Positions 33,896-44,182 of a stretch of 64,000 nucleotides of DNA are shown here, in pieces. This DNA is from Acidobacteriota bacterium (GTDB taxonomy: Bacteria; Actinomycetota; Acidimicrobiia; Acidimicrobiales; Microtrichaceae). Made by a program: the position numbers and the translations under genes. The DNA lies in contig QEUP01000005.1 in assembly GCA_003577145.1 (NCBI GenBank), positions 1-64,000 of the forward strand, in the 5' to 3' direction. The notes beneath the pieces were generated by a model. That model had not been told where the DNA came from. It searched no databases and saw nothing but the letters and a program-made list of their open reading frames with translations. How positions within the stretch are numbered: the stretch's first letter is position 1; every line of letters begins with the position of its first letter.

Positions 33896-36800
33896 TCGGG
33901 GGTCTCCTCGTCGAGGCTCTGTCCTACATCATCTTCGAGGTGGGGGACAGTTCGCTCCAAACCGGCGAGCTGGGAGTAGTAGCGCCAACGCTCGTCGGCA
34001 TCGGCCTGGGCCAACGAGATCAACTCGTCCGAACGCCGGGGGTCTGTGCGCGCCAGCATCGCCCAACGAGCCTCTTGCAGGGCGAAATCGCGGATCGGCA
34101 TGGTCGCCTGGCGCGAGTCGAGATGAAGTGGATGTCCGTGCTCCCCCTCAGTCGGCCGATAGCGGTAGAGGGGCCAGAATCCGCTCTTCACCGCATCTCG
34201 CTGGCGTGCCATGGAGGTAGACGCCTCCACTCCGTGAGCCGGAATGCAGGTGCTGTAGGCGATGATGAGGGACGGGCCGATCCAAGCGTCGGCTTCGAGG
34301 AAGGCCTTGACGGTCTGGCGATCGTTGGATCCCATGGCGACCTGGGCGACGTAGACGTTGCCGTAGGCCATGGCCATGGCGCCGAGGTCCTTGCGCGGTG
34401 TCTCCTTCCCGAAGGCAGCGAACTTGGCCACTGCCCCACGAGGCGTGGCTTTGGATGCCTGCCCGCCGGTGTTCGAGTAGACCTCGGTGTCGAGGACAAG
34501 GACGTTCAAGTCGCGTCCGCTGCCAAGCACGTGGTCGAGCCCTCCGTAGCCGATGTCGTAGGCCCAGCCGTCGCCGCCGACGATCCAGATGCTCTTGCGG
34601 ACAAGATCATCAGCCATCACCCGGAGCCGTCTTGCCGGGCCGGCGTGCACGCCGTCGGCGCCCGAGAGCCGCTGCTTCAGGGCTACCACCCGTTCGCGTT
34701 GTGCCGCGATCTCGGCTTCGGTGCTCTGAGGAGAGTCGAGCAGGGCCCGTGCCAGTCCGTCGCCCACCAGGGCACTCAGCTCCTCGGTGAGCCGTCGCGC
34801 CTCGGCGACGCTGTGTTCGTGACCCAGACGCAGTCCGAGCCCGAACTCGGCGTTGTCCTCGAACAGGGAGTTGGACCATGCCGGACCGCGACCCTCGAGG
34901 TTGGTGGCCCACGGTGTCGTCGGTAGGTTGCCTCCGTAGATGGACGAGCAACCGGTCGCGTTGGCGACGACGATACGGTCCCCGAACAGCTGCGTGAGGA
35001 GCTTCAGGTAGGGGGTCTCACCACAGCCGGCACAGGCACCGGAGAACTCGAACAGCGGCTGAAGCGCTTGTGCGCCCTTGACCGTCTGGTGGTCGAGCAG
35101 CGACCGGTCGATCTCGGGTATGCCGAGGAAGAAGTCGAAGTTCGCCCGCTCGACCGAGCGGTGAGCTCCGATCGGCTCCATGTTGATGGACTTGTGCCGA
35201 GCCCGTTCCTTGCTCTTGGCGGGGCACACCTCGACGCAAACCCCGCAGCCGGTGCAGTCGTCTGGAGCGACCTGGATGGTGAGCTGGTAGCCGTCGATCT
35301 CCTTGGAGCGGAAGTCCTTCGTCTTGAAGGACGCCGGCGACCCCTCGATCATCTCGGGCCGGTACACCTTCATGCGGATGGCGGCGTGCGGACAGACGAT
35401 GGCGCACCTGCCGCAGTCGATGCAGATCCCGGGGTCCCAGATGGGTATCTCCTGGGCGATGTCGCGCTTCTCGTACCTCGCGGTGCCGGTTGGGAAGGTG
35501 CCGTCCACGGGCATCGCACTCACCGGGAGGAGGTCTCCCTCGCCAGCAAGCATCCGCGCCGTTACCCGCTGAACGAAGTCGGGAGCGTTTGCGGGAACGG
35601 GAGGGCGACGATGGAGCAGTCCATCGACCGCGGACGGGACGCTCACCTGCTGGAGGGCTTCGAGAGCCCGGTCCACAGCGGCGAAGTTCTGCTCGACGAC
35701 GGCCCGGCCACGCTTGCCGTAGTTCTTCTCGATGGATTCCTTGATGGCAACGACCGCTCGCTCGCGTGGCAGCACACCCGACAGGGCGAAGAAGCAGGGC
35801 TGCATGACGGTGTTGATCCGAGCACCCATGCCGAGGTCCCGTGCGAGTTCGTACGCATCGATCACCCACACGTCGAGGCCCTTGTCGATGATCTGGGCCT
35901 GCACCTCCACGGGCAGTTGCTTCCAGACGGAGGTTGCGTCATGCGGACTGTTCAGCAACACCGTCGCACCGCGCTTGGCGCGACCCAGGACATCCAGGTG
36001 TTCGAGGAAGTTGAACTGGTGACAAGCGATGAAGTCGGCTTCTTCGACGAGATAGGTGGATCGGATCGGACGAGGGCCGAATCGGAGGTGCGAGCAGGTG
36101 ACAGCCCCTGACTTCTTGGAGTCGTAGACGAAGTAGCCCTGTGCGTAGTTGTCGGTGTGTTCGCCGATTATCTTCACCGACGACTTGTTTGCACTGACGG
36201 TGCCGTCACTGCCGAGGCCGTGGAAGACGGCCTGCACGCCCTCGAAGCCGACGTGGAAGTCCTCTGCCGTGGGGATGCTCGTGTTGGTCACGTCGTCGAC
36301 TATCCCCACAGTCACGTGGCGCCTGGGGGAGGCCTCGGCCAGTTCGCGGTACAGGGCGTAGACCATGGAGGGGGTGAACTCCTTGGAGGAGAGCCCGTAA
36401 CGCCCTCCGATCACGGAGACGGCCTCCTCACGAAGCGACTCGTGCAGGGATGCAATGACGTCGGTGTACAGCGGTTCGCCGACCGCACCCGGCTCTTTGG
36501 TGCGGTCGAGGACGGCGATAGCGCGCACAGACGAGGGCAGTGCTTCGGCCAGCCGGCGCGAGGGGAACGGTCGGTACAGGCGTAACTTCAGCGCACCCAC
36601 CTTCTCGCCTTGGTCGACCATTGCCTCGACGGTCTCGTCCACGGCGCCGGTTCCCGAGCCCATCAGGATCAAAGCGCGCTCGGGATCGGGGGCGCCGATG
36701 TAGTCGACCAGGGAGTAGCGTCGCCCTGTTCGGCGAGCCAGGTGCTCCATCAGGTCCTCCACGACCGTCGGGACTCCCTCGTAGAAGGGATTGACCGCTT

Positions 36801-37488
36801 CCCTGGCCTGGAAGAAGACATCGGGGTTCTGGGCCGAGCCGCGCAGTACCGGGCGATCCGGGCTCAGGCCCCGTGCCCGGTGCTCCAGAAGCGCGTCCTC
36901 GTCGACCAGCGCCCTCATGTCGTCGTCCTCCAGGAGCGCGATCTTGTTGATCTCGTGGGAGGTTCGGAATCCGTCGAAGAAGTGGAGGAACGGAACGCGG
37001 GTCCTAAGGGTTGCCGCGTGGGCGATCAAGGCGAAGTCGTGGGCCTCCTGGACCGATCCGGCAGCCAGCATCGCCCATCCGGCCGTACGGGCGGCCATGA
37101 CGTCGCTGTGATCACCGAAGATCGACAGCGCGTGGGTCGCGACGCTGCGTGCTGCCACATGGATCACGGCCGGGTTCAGTTCCCCGGCCATCTTGAACAT
37201 GTTGGGCAACATGAGGAGGAGGCCCTGGGACGCGGTGAAGGTCGTCGCCAGCGCACCCTTCTGGGCGGCGCCGTGGAGTGAGCCCGAAGCGCCGGCCTCG
37301 GACTGCATCTCGACGACTTCGGGGACCGAGCCCCAGAGGTTGGTCCGACCAGCGGCCGTCCACGCATCGGCCAGCTCCCCCATCGGCGATGCCGGTGTTA
37401 TCGGGTAGATGGCGATGACCTCGCTGAGTTTGTGGGCGACGCGGGCCGTGGCCTCGTTGCCGTCGATGCACTCCCATCTCTGCCTCAT
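33892..37488 (-). CDS. nifJ: Pyruvate:ferredoxin (flavodoxin) oxidoreductase, single-chain
   Basis: The 1198-residue protein is the full fused form. It has the pyrimidine-binding domain (AIYPITPASPMGELAD, QSEAGASGSLHGAAQKGA), the gamma domain, and two [4Fe-4S] ferredoxin motifs (CIDCGRCAIVCP near 686, CTGCGVCVEVCP near 749). The ThDP domain has SGACAGCGETPYLKL, ATGCSSIYGGNLPTTPW and VGGDGWAYDIGYGGLDHV. It oxidises pyruvate to acetyl-CoA and reduces ferredoxin or flavodoxin. ATG 37488 has AGGGGG just upstream. It is co-transcribed with the DHOD-like flavoprotein. Confidence 0.95.
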   Translation of the reverse strand: MRQRWECIDGNEATARVAHKLSEVIAIYPITPASPMGELADAWTAAGRTNLWGSVPEVVEMQSEAGASGSLHGAAQKGALATTFTASQGLLLMLPNMFKMAGELNPAVIHVAARSVATHALSIFGDHSDVMAARTAGWAMLAAGSVQEAHDFALIAHAATLRTRVPFLHFFDGFRTSHEINKIALLEDDDMRALVDEDALLEHRARGLSPDRPVLRGSAQNPDVFFQAREAVNPFYEGVPTVVEDLMEHLARRTGRRYSLVDYIGAPDPERALILMGSGTGAVDETVEAMVDQGEKVGALKLRLYRPFPSRRLAEALPSSVRAIAVLDRTKEPGAVGEPLYTDVIASLHESLREEAVSVIGGRYGLSSKEFTPSMVYALYRELAEASPRRHVTVGIVDDVTNTSIPTAEDFHVGFEGVQAVFHGLGSDGTVSANKSSVKIIGEHTDNYAQGYFVYDSKKSGAVTCSHLRFGPRPIRSTYLVEEADFIACHQFNFLEHLDVLGRAKRGATVLLNSPHDATSVWKQLPVEVQAQIIDKGLDVWVIDAYELARDLGMGARINTVMQPCFFALSGVLPRERAVVAIKESIEKNYGKRGRAVVEQNFAAVDRALEALQQVSVPSAVDGLLHRRPPVPANAPDFVQRVTARMLAGEGDLLPVSAMPVDGTFPTGTARYEKRDIAQEIPIWDPGICIDCGRCAIVCPHAAIRMKVYRPEMIEGSPASFKTKDFRSKEIDGYQLTIQVAPDDCTGCGVCVEVCPAKSKERARHKSINMEPIGAHRSVERANFDFFLGIPEIDRSLLDHQTVKGAQALQPLFEFSGACAGCGETPYLKLLTQLFGDRIVVANATGCSSIYGGNLPTTPWATNLEGRGPAWSNSLFEDNAEFGLGLRLGHEHSVAEARRLTEELSALVGDGLARALLDSPQSTEAEIAAQRERVVALKQRLSGADGVHAGPARRLRVMADDLVRKSIWIVGGDGWAYDIGYGGLDHVLGSGRDLNVLVLDTEVYSNTGGQASKATPRGAVAKFAAFGKETPRKDLGAMAMAYGNVYVAQVAMGSNDRQTVKAFLEADAWIGPSLIIAYSTCIPAHGVEASTSMARQRDAVKSGFWPLYRYRPTEGEHGHPLHLDSRQATMPIRDFALQEARWAMLARTDPRRSDELISLAQADADERWRYYSQLAGLERTVPHLEDDVGQSLDEETPE

Positions 37489-37581
37489 TCGGCCCCCTGG
37501 CTCAATCGGCTTCGAAGGCGGGTCGCGTGGGACGCTACCAACCACGACGGTCGTTTCAACGGGGGGCCGCTGAGATTCGGG

Positions 37582-38484
37582 TCAATCTGCCGGACGGTTC
37601 AGCAGGTGCCGCAATGCGGGTTCGATCTCTGGGTGGAGGAAACGGAATCCGCTACGTTGCAGAGCCCGGGGGGCCACGCGTTGACTCACTCCGACGAGTG
37701 CCTCGGTGAGCTCGGATCCGTAGAGCAGCTTCAGCGCGAACTTGGGTGTGATGGAGGTCGGCCGGTGCAGCACACGGCCCAGGGCCTTGGTGAACTCGCT
37801 GTTGGTGACCGGATTCGGGGCCGTCAGGTTCACCGGTCCCTCCACTGCTGCGTCGAGCAGGTGCTCGATGGCTCGCACCTCGTCGTCCAGCGATATCCAG
37901 CTCTGCCACTGGCGTCCCGAGCCGATACGTCCACCCAATCCCCAGCGGAAGAACGGGAGCTGGCGTCGGAGTGCCCCGCCGTTGCGCGAGAGCACGATTC
38001 CGCTGCGCAGCAACGTCACCGCGACCCCCGCATCCCGGGCAGCGCTGGTGGCCCTCTCCCAGGCAGCGCAGACCTCGGCGAGGAAGTCGTTGCCCGGCGC
38101 GGAGGCCTCGTCGAGGACAGCGTCACCGCGGTCGCCGTAGTAACCGATGGCAGAGCCCGACAAGAAGGAATCCGGGGGCCGGCCGAGTTGGGCCAGGGTG
38201 GTTGCCAGTAGCTCTGTACCGGCGGCCCGACTATGGAGGATGAGTTGCTTGCGGTCGGCACTCCAGCGCCTCTCCCCGACGCCGGCGCCTGCCAGATGGA
38301 CGACCGCGCCGATCCCTTCGAGTGACTCGGAGTCGACGTAGCCCTCCTGGGGTCTCCAGCCGGCCTCGTCCGAACCCAGAGGATCTCGCCGCACCAGCCG
38401 GAGGACTCGGTGCCCCGAGGCGCCGAGCCGCTTCGTCAGCGCCGAGCCGATGAGCCCGCTCGCTCCGGTCACGGCGATGTCCAT
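37582..38484 (-). CDS. TIGR01777-family NAD-dependent epimerase/oxidoreductase
   Basis: The 300-residue protein begins [20 protein letters not shown], continues with [15 protein letters not shown] and [12 protein letters not shown], and ends with a C-terminal segment [16 protein letters not shown] then [18 protein letters not shown]. Those C-terminal blocks are diagnostic of the TIGR01777 (YfcH/SulA-like) family, whose reaction is not known. The frame is open for 41 more codons upstream, but ATG 38484 gives the true Rossmann start. It lies 4 nt after the WS/DGAT gene, so they share a transcript. Confidence 0.88.
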   Translation of the reverse strand: MDIAVTGASGLIGSALTKRLGASGHRVLRLVRRDPLGSDEAGWRPQEGYVDSESLEGIGAVVHLAGAGVGERRWSADRKQLILHSRAAGTELLATTLAQLGRPPDSFLSGSAIGYYGDRGDAVLDEASAPGNDFLAEVCAAWERATSAARDAGVAVTLLRSGIVLSRNGGALRRQLPFFRWGLGGRIGSGRQWQSWISLDDEVRAIEHLLDAAVEGPVNLTAPNPVTNSEFTKALGRVLHRPTSITPKFALKLLYGSELTEALVGVSQRVAPRALQRSGFRFLHPEIEPALRHLLNRPAD

Positions 38485-38488
38485 GAGC

Positions 38489-39874
38489 TCAGGGCACCAC
38501 GCCGGACACCGGTAGGACCACCGGGCGATGGTCGCCTGACAGATCGAGGATCTCCTCGAAGCCTTCGCGGAGGCAGTCCATGAGGACACCCGGATCGGGT
38601 ACGGCACCGGCGTCTGTGGTCACACCCACGTTGCAGGTGTCCCGGTAGGACATGAGCGTGACGTTGGCGGCCGAGCCGATCGTGGGACCGAAGCCGTAGA
38701 AGGACTCGAGCTCGGCACCGGCCAGGTAGACGGGGAGGTCGAAGCCGGGGACGTTGCTGGCCAGGAAGTCGATGTGCTTGAGCATGCTCCCGGTGACAGC
38801 GTGGGGCAGGAGGTTCATGGCGCCGGCGATCACGTCCGAGTAGGGGATGGCCGGCTCGTGGCGCCATGACCGGCACAGCTCGTCGATGGCGGTCATCCGG
38901 GCTGCGGGGTCTTCTATGCCGACCGGGACCTTGAACCGAGCAAGCGTGATCCGGTTGCCGCCCTCGGGATCGCTTTCGGACCTGACGCTGATGGGCATGG
39001 TGAGCCTGAGCTCCTCGACATGGGCGTCGTGGCGTTCGTGGTAGCGCGCCAGGCCACCGGCGATCCCCCCCACGAAACCGTCGTTGAGAGTGCCGCCGAC
39101 GTTGTGGGCGGCGTCGCGCAGCTCACTCAGCGGCACGTCGAGGACGTCGTAGTGCCAGAGAAGCTTGCGCTGGGTCATGATCGGCGAGAGGGTGTGGCTG
39201 ACGGGCTGGACCATCCGGCCGACGGACCTGGCGGTTCGCACGAGGTCGCTGACCGCTCGTGAGGGATGGCGCAACGCGTGTGAGGCACCGCGACTCAGCG
39301 ACCGGGCGGTGCCGCCGGCACGTCGGGCGTTGTACTCGAGGGTGTCCCGCATCTGCTCGGCGATGCTGAGCCGGTGACCGCTGGGAACCGGCGGCATCGC
39401 TCCGGGGTCGGAGAGCTCCCGTTCGAGATCCACGACGTGAGCTGCTATTTGGATGCCTCCGATGCCGTCGGTGAGGGAGTGGTGGACTTTCATGACCAGG
39501 GCGGCGCGGCCCCCCTGGAGTCCCTCGACGAGGGTGAACTCCCACAACGGCCGGGCGGGATCGAAGGCGGTCATCCCGGTAGTCCGGGCGAACTCGAGCA
39601 CCGGTGCCAGCGTGTGCGGCGCAGGGGCAGCCATCCGCCGGACATGCCAGCTGAGGTCGAAAGCAGGATCGGTCTCCCAGCGAGGGGGAACGAGACCGAG
39701 CGGGGAGGGGACCAGCACATCCCGGAACTCCGGAGCCAGGCGGGTGGCGCGATCGATCCTCTCGAGTAGCACCGGCCACTCGGGTGCCCGGTCGAACACA
39801 CCCACCGCCACTATGGTCGAGCGGAGCAGCGGATCCCGTTCCATGTGGAGAGCGAAGGCGTCGCTCTCGCGCAC
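38489..39874 (-). CDS. Wax ester synthase/diacylglycerol acyltransferase (WS/DGAT)
   Basis: The 461-residue protein has the catalytic HHSLTDG (His131-Gly137), the PLWEFTLVEGL block before it, and C-terminal NVPGFDLPVYLAGAELESFYGFGPTI, typical of actinobacterial WS/DGAT enzymes. They make triacylglycerol or wax esters from acyl-CoA and act at the membrane surface. GTG 39874 is the only usable in-frame start near the family N-terminus and its ribosome binding site is weak, so the start is uncertain. The enzyme points to neutral-lipid storage. Confidence 0.88.
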   Translation of the reverse strand: MRESDAFALHMERDPLLRSTIVAVGVFDRAPEWPVLLERIDRATRLAPEFRDVLVPSPLGLVPPRWETDPAFDLSWHVRRMAAPAPHTLAPVLEFARTTGMTAFDPARPLWEFTLVEGLQGGRAALVMKVHHSLTDGIGGIQIAAHVVDLERELSDPGAMPPVPSGHRLSIAEQMRDTLEYNARRAGGTARSLSRGASHALRHPSRAVSDLVRTARSVGRMVQPVSHTLSPIMTQRKLLWHYDVLDVPLSELRDAAHNVGGTLNDGFVGGIAGGLARYHERHDAHVEELRLTMPISVRSESDPEGGNRITLARFKVPVGIEDPAARMTAIDELCRSWRHEPAIPYSDVIAGAMNLLPHAVTGSMLKHIDFLASNVPGFDLPVYLAGAELESFYGFGPTIGSAANVTLMSYRDTCNVGVTTDAGAVPDPGVLMDCLREGFEEILDLSGDHRPVVLPVSGVVP

Positions 39875-40058
39875 ATGGACCTGGTCGCGAGCAGCTCGAC
39901 CGGTCGGCGCAGCGTTTGAGTCGTTCTCGGCCAGGATGTCACCCTCCGACCTGCGGCGAGCGTGCCTGAACTGATTGGGCGGGCGCCGACACTAGCACGC
40001 GCCTTCGGATTCCGAGACCCCGGAGTGTCGCGCGACCGTGCCGAGCGCGCAGAATGTG

Positions 40059-41033
<975 letters not shown>

Positions 41034-41099
41034 GCCGGCGAGTTGCCGCGGAAGACCAAGAGCGGGTCCTTGCCGTGGATGATCAGGGCTAGAGCTGGG

Positions 41100-42242
41100 C
41101 TAGAGCAGCTCCGACTCCACTATTTCGTGTCGTTTCAGGTAGGTCGTGAGGAAGGCCTGGACGATGGCGATGAAGGGCAGAGCCAGCAACGCTCCGGTGA
41201 TTCCCATCAGCTCGGAGCCGGCGAGCACGGCCCCCAGCGCCACCCCTGTGCTGACGTTCATCTTGTTGGCTGCGACACGGGGCGAGATGAAGTAGTCCTC
41301 GAACTGCTTGTAGACGAGGATCGCCGCGAGCAGGATGACAGCGCCCCACACGTTCCCTGAGATCAGAACCAGGAGCAAAGGCAGCGCGGCGCCCACATAG
41401 GCGCCCAGTAACGGGATGAATGCGTCCCATGCCCCGTAGAAGAGACCGCCGATGATCGCCAATCCCCTGATCTCGGGATCGGAGTCGGGGACGAAGCTGA
41501 CGAAGTAGATGCCGGCGGTGACGACGGTGGACGCCACGAGGAAGATGACGCCTCGGGAGTAGAAGTACCCTCCGGTCTTCTCGATCGACAAGTCCCACAC
41601 GCGCAGGACCATCCGCTGACGCTCCGGTGCCATGACCGAGCAGATGCTTCGCCGGATCTTGGGTCCGTTGGCGGTGAAGATGACGGTGAAGAGGATGATC
41701 GTCACCAGCCGGAAGAGCGCCGACACCACCTCGCTCACGAGACCCACGGCGCTCTGGGCGATGTCACCCACGGAGTGCTCATTGAGGAAACCGGTGACGG
41801 ACGAGGTGCTGATGGTGTAGTCGACGTTCATCCGGTCGAGGAGGCGGTTGAGGTCGTCGACAACGCCGGGAACAGCTCTGCGCAGGTGCGACCCTTCCCG
41901 GACCATCAGGTCGATGACGAGGGGGATGACGACGAGGACCACGACGGCGAAGATCAGGAACACCACCGCGGTTGCCTGACCCCGGCTCATGCGTCCCCGT
42001 GACAGACGGTTCACGGCCGGCTCGAGCGCGAACGACAAGAAGAGGGAGGTCAACAAGATGCTGAGGAAGTCCTCGAGTCGCAGGAATGCCCAAGCGAACA
42101 CCAGGGCGGCGAAGGTCACGGCTATCACGAGCAGCAGGAACCGAAGGGTCCACTGAGGTTGACGCAGCCAGTCGACGAGTCGCACGGTGACCGGCTCGTC
42201 GACGTTGCTGCCGGGCTGCTCGGGAACGTCGGCTGTGCTCAC
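41100..42242 (-). CDS. AI-2E family membrane transporter
   Basis: The 380-residue protein has about eight membrane helices. The family pattern runs from FLSILLTSLFLSFALEPAVNRL and RGQATAVVFLIFAVVVLV, through a soluble loop, to ADSDPEIRGL-like sequence and FIPLLGAYVGAALPLLL, then VSTGVALGAVLAGSELMG. Members include TqsA and Na+/H+ antiporters; the substrate is not predictable. GTG 42242 has AGGAGAG 6 nt upstream and is preferred to a longer start at 42338. It is divergent from the M23 peptidase gene, with 267 nt between them in which I see no confident motif. Confidence 0.85.
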   Translation of the reverse strand: MSTADVPEQPGSNVDEPVTVRLVDWLRQPQWTLRFLLLVIAVTFAALVFAWAFLRLEDFLSILLTSLFLSFALEPAVNRLSRGRMSRGQATAVVFLIFAVVVLVVIPLVIDLMVREGSHLRRAVPGVVDDLNRLLDRMNVDYTISTSSVTGFLNEHSVGDIAQSAVGLVSEVVSALFRLVTIILFTVIFTANGPKIRRSICSVMAPERQRMVLRVWDLSIEKTGGYFYSRGVIFLVASTVVTAGIYFVSFVPDSDPEIRGLAIIGGLFYGAWDAFIPLLGAYVGAALPLLLVLISGNVWGAVILLAAILVYKQFEDYFISPRVAANKMNVSTGVALGAVLAGSELMGITGALLALPFIAIVQAFLTTYLKRHEIVESELL

Positions 42243-42509
42243 CGCAGACTCTCCTGCGACTGGGGGAAGGACGGATGGCCCATCGTCACGTCCGACCGCA
42301 CGGCTGTCGTGTGCGAACCTACCCGCCGGGTTCGTCACCGGCGTGGATACCCGCGGGCCGGTGGCCGGGACCTGGCGGTGCTCCGGCCGCGCGTCTTGTG
42401 TCGGCTGTCGCGCAATCTGTGGCAGAAGCTAAAAGGATTGTGGCATTTGGCCGACAGGACGTAGTAGAACCGTAATGTTCGCGGGCGCAACCGCTGGGAG
42501 CCGGAGAAC

Positions 42510-43544
42510 ATGACCGACATGACCAACGCCACCGGGCACACCCCCGGTGCTCGTTCGGTGCGAGTCAGCAGTCCGCTGCGGCTGGCGGTGGCCCTCGCCG
42601 TCGTGGCCGCGGTGCTCACCATCATCCCCGCACCGAGTCCGTCTGGGGCGACGGGCTCCACGGGGGAAGCCGCCGGTGGTGGCACCGCGCGAGCCCAGAG
42701 CAGCAACAGCCCCGATGTGGTCCCGTTCATCGGGACCTTCGCCGTGTCCTGCGCCTACCAGACCGGTTCGTACTGCGGTGGCCATCACGGCTACTGGGCG
42801 ATTGACACGGGCATGCCGATCGGCACCCCCGTCTACGCCGCCGGGCCAGGGACCGTCACCAGCATCTTGAACCACTCCGCCGGCGGGCTGAGCCTCTACA
42901 TCACCCACCCCGACGGTCGCATCTCGGGCTACCTGCACCTGAGCCAGACCCTGGTGAGCGTCGGTCAGTCGGTGGACCGTTACGACCAGGTCGCACGCTC
43001 CGGGAACACAGGGAACGCGGGTTCGTACTCGCATCTTCACTACGAAGAGCAGAAGCCGGCCTGGACCAAGATCGACCCCGGCAAGATGTGGGCCTGTCAC
43101 GGATCGACTCCGGTGCTGTACCCCGACGCCGCCGGCTACAGCACCTGGCAGGGCCTCCCGTACGGCGTCACGATCCGCAACGACGGCTACGGCTGCCTCG
43201 GGGGACCCGGTGGACAGGTCTGGGAGTACACGACCGGCTACAGCAACGCCGACGCCAATGCTGTCGCGGCGGCCGCGGCTCACTTCGGGATGAGCCCCTC
43301 GGAACTGCAGAAACAGGGCGTCGGGCTGTTGGGTTGGATGCTGCTGGTGGCGGGCGCCAGCGGCACTTCCCCGCTGGTGCCGCCACCGCCGTCCACCGGC
43401 CCGGTCCAGCACGAGACGGCCTACAACAGCTACGAGAAGCAGTACCTGGATCTCGTCAGGGGCTACTACGTCTTGACGCCCGAACAGGCCCAGGCCGGCG
43501 GTGCCTCCCTGCTGGTCTTCTTTGCGGCCATGGCCGGCGCTTGA
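42510..43544 (+). CDS. Secreted M23 (LytM-like) peptidase
   Basis: The 344-residue protein has an N-terminal membrane/signal segment (LRLAVALAVVAAVLTIIPA), then a peptidase M23 domain. The Zn ligands are in HHGYWAIDTG (HxxxxD) and SHLHYE (HxH), with GTPVYAAGPGTVTS between them. This fold hydrolyses peptidoglycan cross-bridges or is a degenerate binding module; both metal motifs are intact here. The C-terminal third is a helical and Pro-rich extension with no known domain. GGAG precedes ATG 42510. It stands 74 nt upstream of the MauE-MauA-MauD-like operon on the same strand. Confidence 0.85.
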   Translation: MTDMTNATGHTPGARSVRVSSPLRLAVALAVVAAVLTIIPAPSPSGATGSTGEAAGGGTARAQSSNSPDVVPFIGTFAVSCAYQTGSYCGGHHGYWAIDTGMPIGTPVYAAGPGTVTSILNHSAGGLSLYITHPDGRISGYLHLSQTLVSVGQSVDRYDQVARSGNTGNAGSYSHLHYEEQKPAWTKIDPGKMWACHGSTPVLYPDAAGYSTWQGLPYGVTIRNDGYGCLGGPGGQVWEYTTGYSNADANAVAAAAAHFGMSPSELQKQGVGLLGWMLLVAGASGTSPLVPPPPSTGPVQHETAYNSYEKQYLDLVRGYYVLTPEQAQAGGASLLVFFAAMAGA

Positions 43545-43574
43545 CCCACCACCGGCTCGGCCGCACGTCGAGCG

Positions 43575-43593
43575 TCGGGGGCGCAACCCCCGA
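43575..43593 (+). terminator. Short GC hairpin after the M23 gene
   Basis: TCGGGGG and CCCCCGA form a 7-bp stem around CGCAA, 30 nt after the M23 stop and 26 nt before the next start. There is no U-tract. It may end the M23 transcript or attenuate read-through into the downstream operon. Confidence 0.4.
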
Positions 43594-43603
43594 GGGAAAC
43601 CGG

Positions 43604-43609
43604 TAGCCT
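43604..43609 (+). promoter_or_regulatory. Candidate -10 box of the Mau-like operon
   Basis: TAGCCT lies 9 nt before GTG 43619, which has no ribosome binding site. A near-leaderless transcript is likely. It follows the hairpin, so the operon probably has its own promoter. Confidence 0.4.
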
Positions 43610-43618
43610 CGTCGCGTT

Positions 43619-44179
43619 GTGACCGGACTGGCAATAGCTGGGGCGTTTGACATCATCGCCCTGGTGGTGGCGTTGGGCGGGGCTCTCAAGCTGGTGCGCC
43701 CGCTGCCGACCGAGCAGGCGCTGCAATCGGTGGGCCTACCTCACCGACGAGGCGCAGCGCTGTGGCTGGGAGCGACCGAGTTGGTCCTCGGCAGTGCGGC
43801 GTTCGTGTTCGGAGGCCGGGTGCTCGCCTTGGCGCTAGGCATCGCCTACACGGGATTCGGGGTTTTCGTTGCGGTGGCGATGCGGCAGGACGGCAACTCC
43901 CGGTGCGGGTGCTTCGGTCGAGCAGACACACCGCCGACAATGATCCATCTGATCCTCAACGTGGTCTCCGCCGGCGTGGCTGTGGCGGCCTTCACCTATC
44001 CGGTCCCGTCGCTCGAGGTGATCATCAGCGAGCAACCGGCGTGGGGGCTGCCGTACTTGGGGTTCGTGCTGCTCGGCACGTATCTCGTCTATATCATCGA
44101 CACAGCTCTTCCTGAGGTGCTGGACGCCGGTAGGGGAGTTCGACCCGCCGATCCCGGACCGGTCGGCAGTCGGGGGTAG
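43619..44179 (+). CDS. MauE/DoxX-like integral membrane redox protein
   Basis: The 186-residue protein has four or five membrane helices. The MauE-like core contains KLVRPLPTEQALQSVGLP, then ATELVLGSAAFVFGG and the paired cysteines CGCFGRADTPP after the third helix, then a helix ending in a cytosolic tail. MauE is needed with MauD to make active methylamine dehydrogenase light chain, with its six disulfides, in the periplasm. The next two genes encode MauA- and MauD-like proteins, which strengthens the call. Start is GTG 43619, 3 nt upstream gap to the next gene. It probably transfers electrons or oxidising equivalents across the membrane (inference). Confidence 0.75.
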   Translation: MTGLAIAGAFDIIALVVALGGALKLVRPLPTEQALQSVGLPHRRGAALWLGATELVLGSAAFVFGGRVLALALGIAYTGFGVFVAVAMRQDGNSRCGCFGRADTPPTMIHLILNVVSAGVAVAAFTYPVPSLEVIISEQPAWGLPYLGFVLLGTYLVYIIDTALPEVLDAGRGVRPADPGPVGSRG

Positions 44180-44182
44180 CCA

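Noticed and set aside
42243-42509. Cyclic-di-AMP or cyclic-di-GMP riboswitch before the M23 peptidase gene
   Set aside because: Cell-wall peptidase genes often have such leaders, and CGCTGGGAGCCGGAGAAC looks suggestive. But it ends at the start codon and the conserved GGGUGAAUC-type half of the c-di-AMP class is absent; no GEMM-like core was found.
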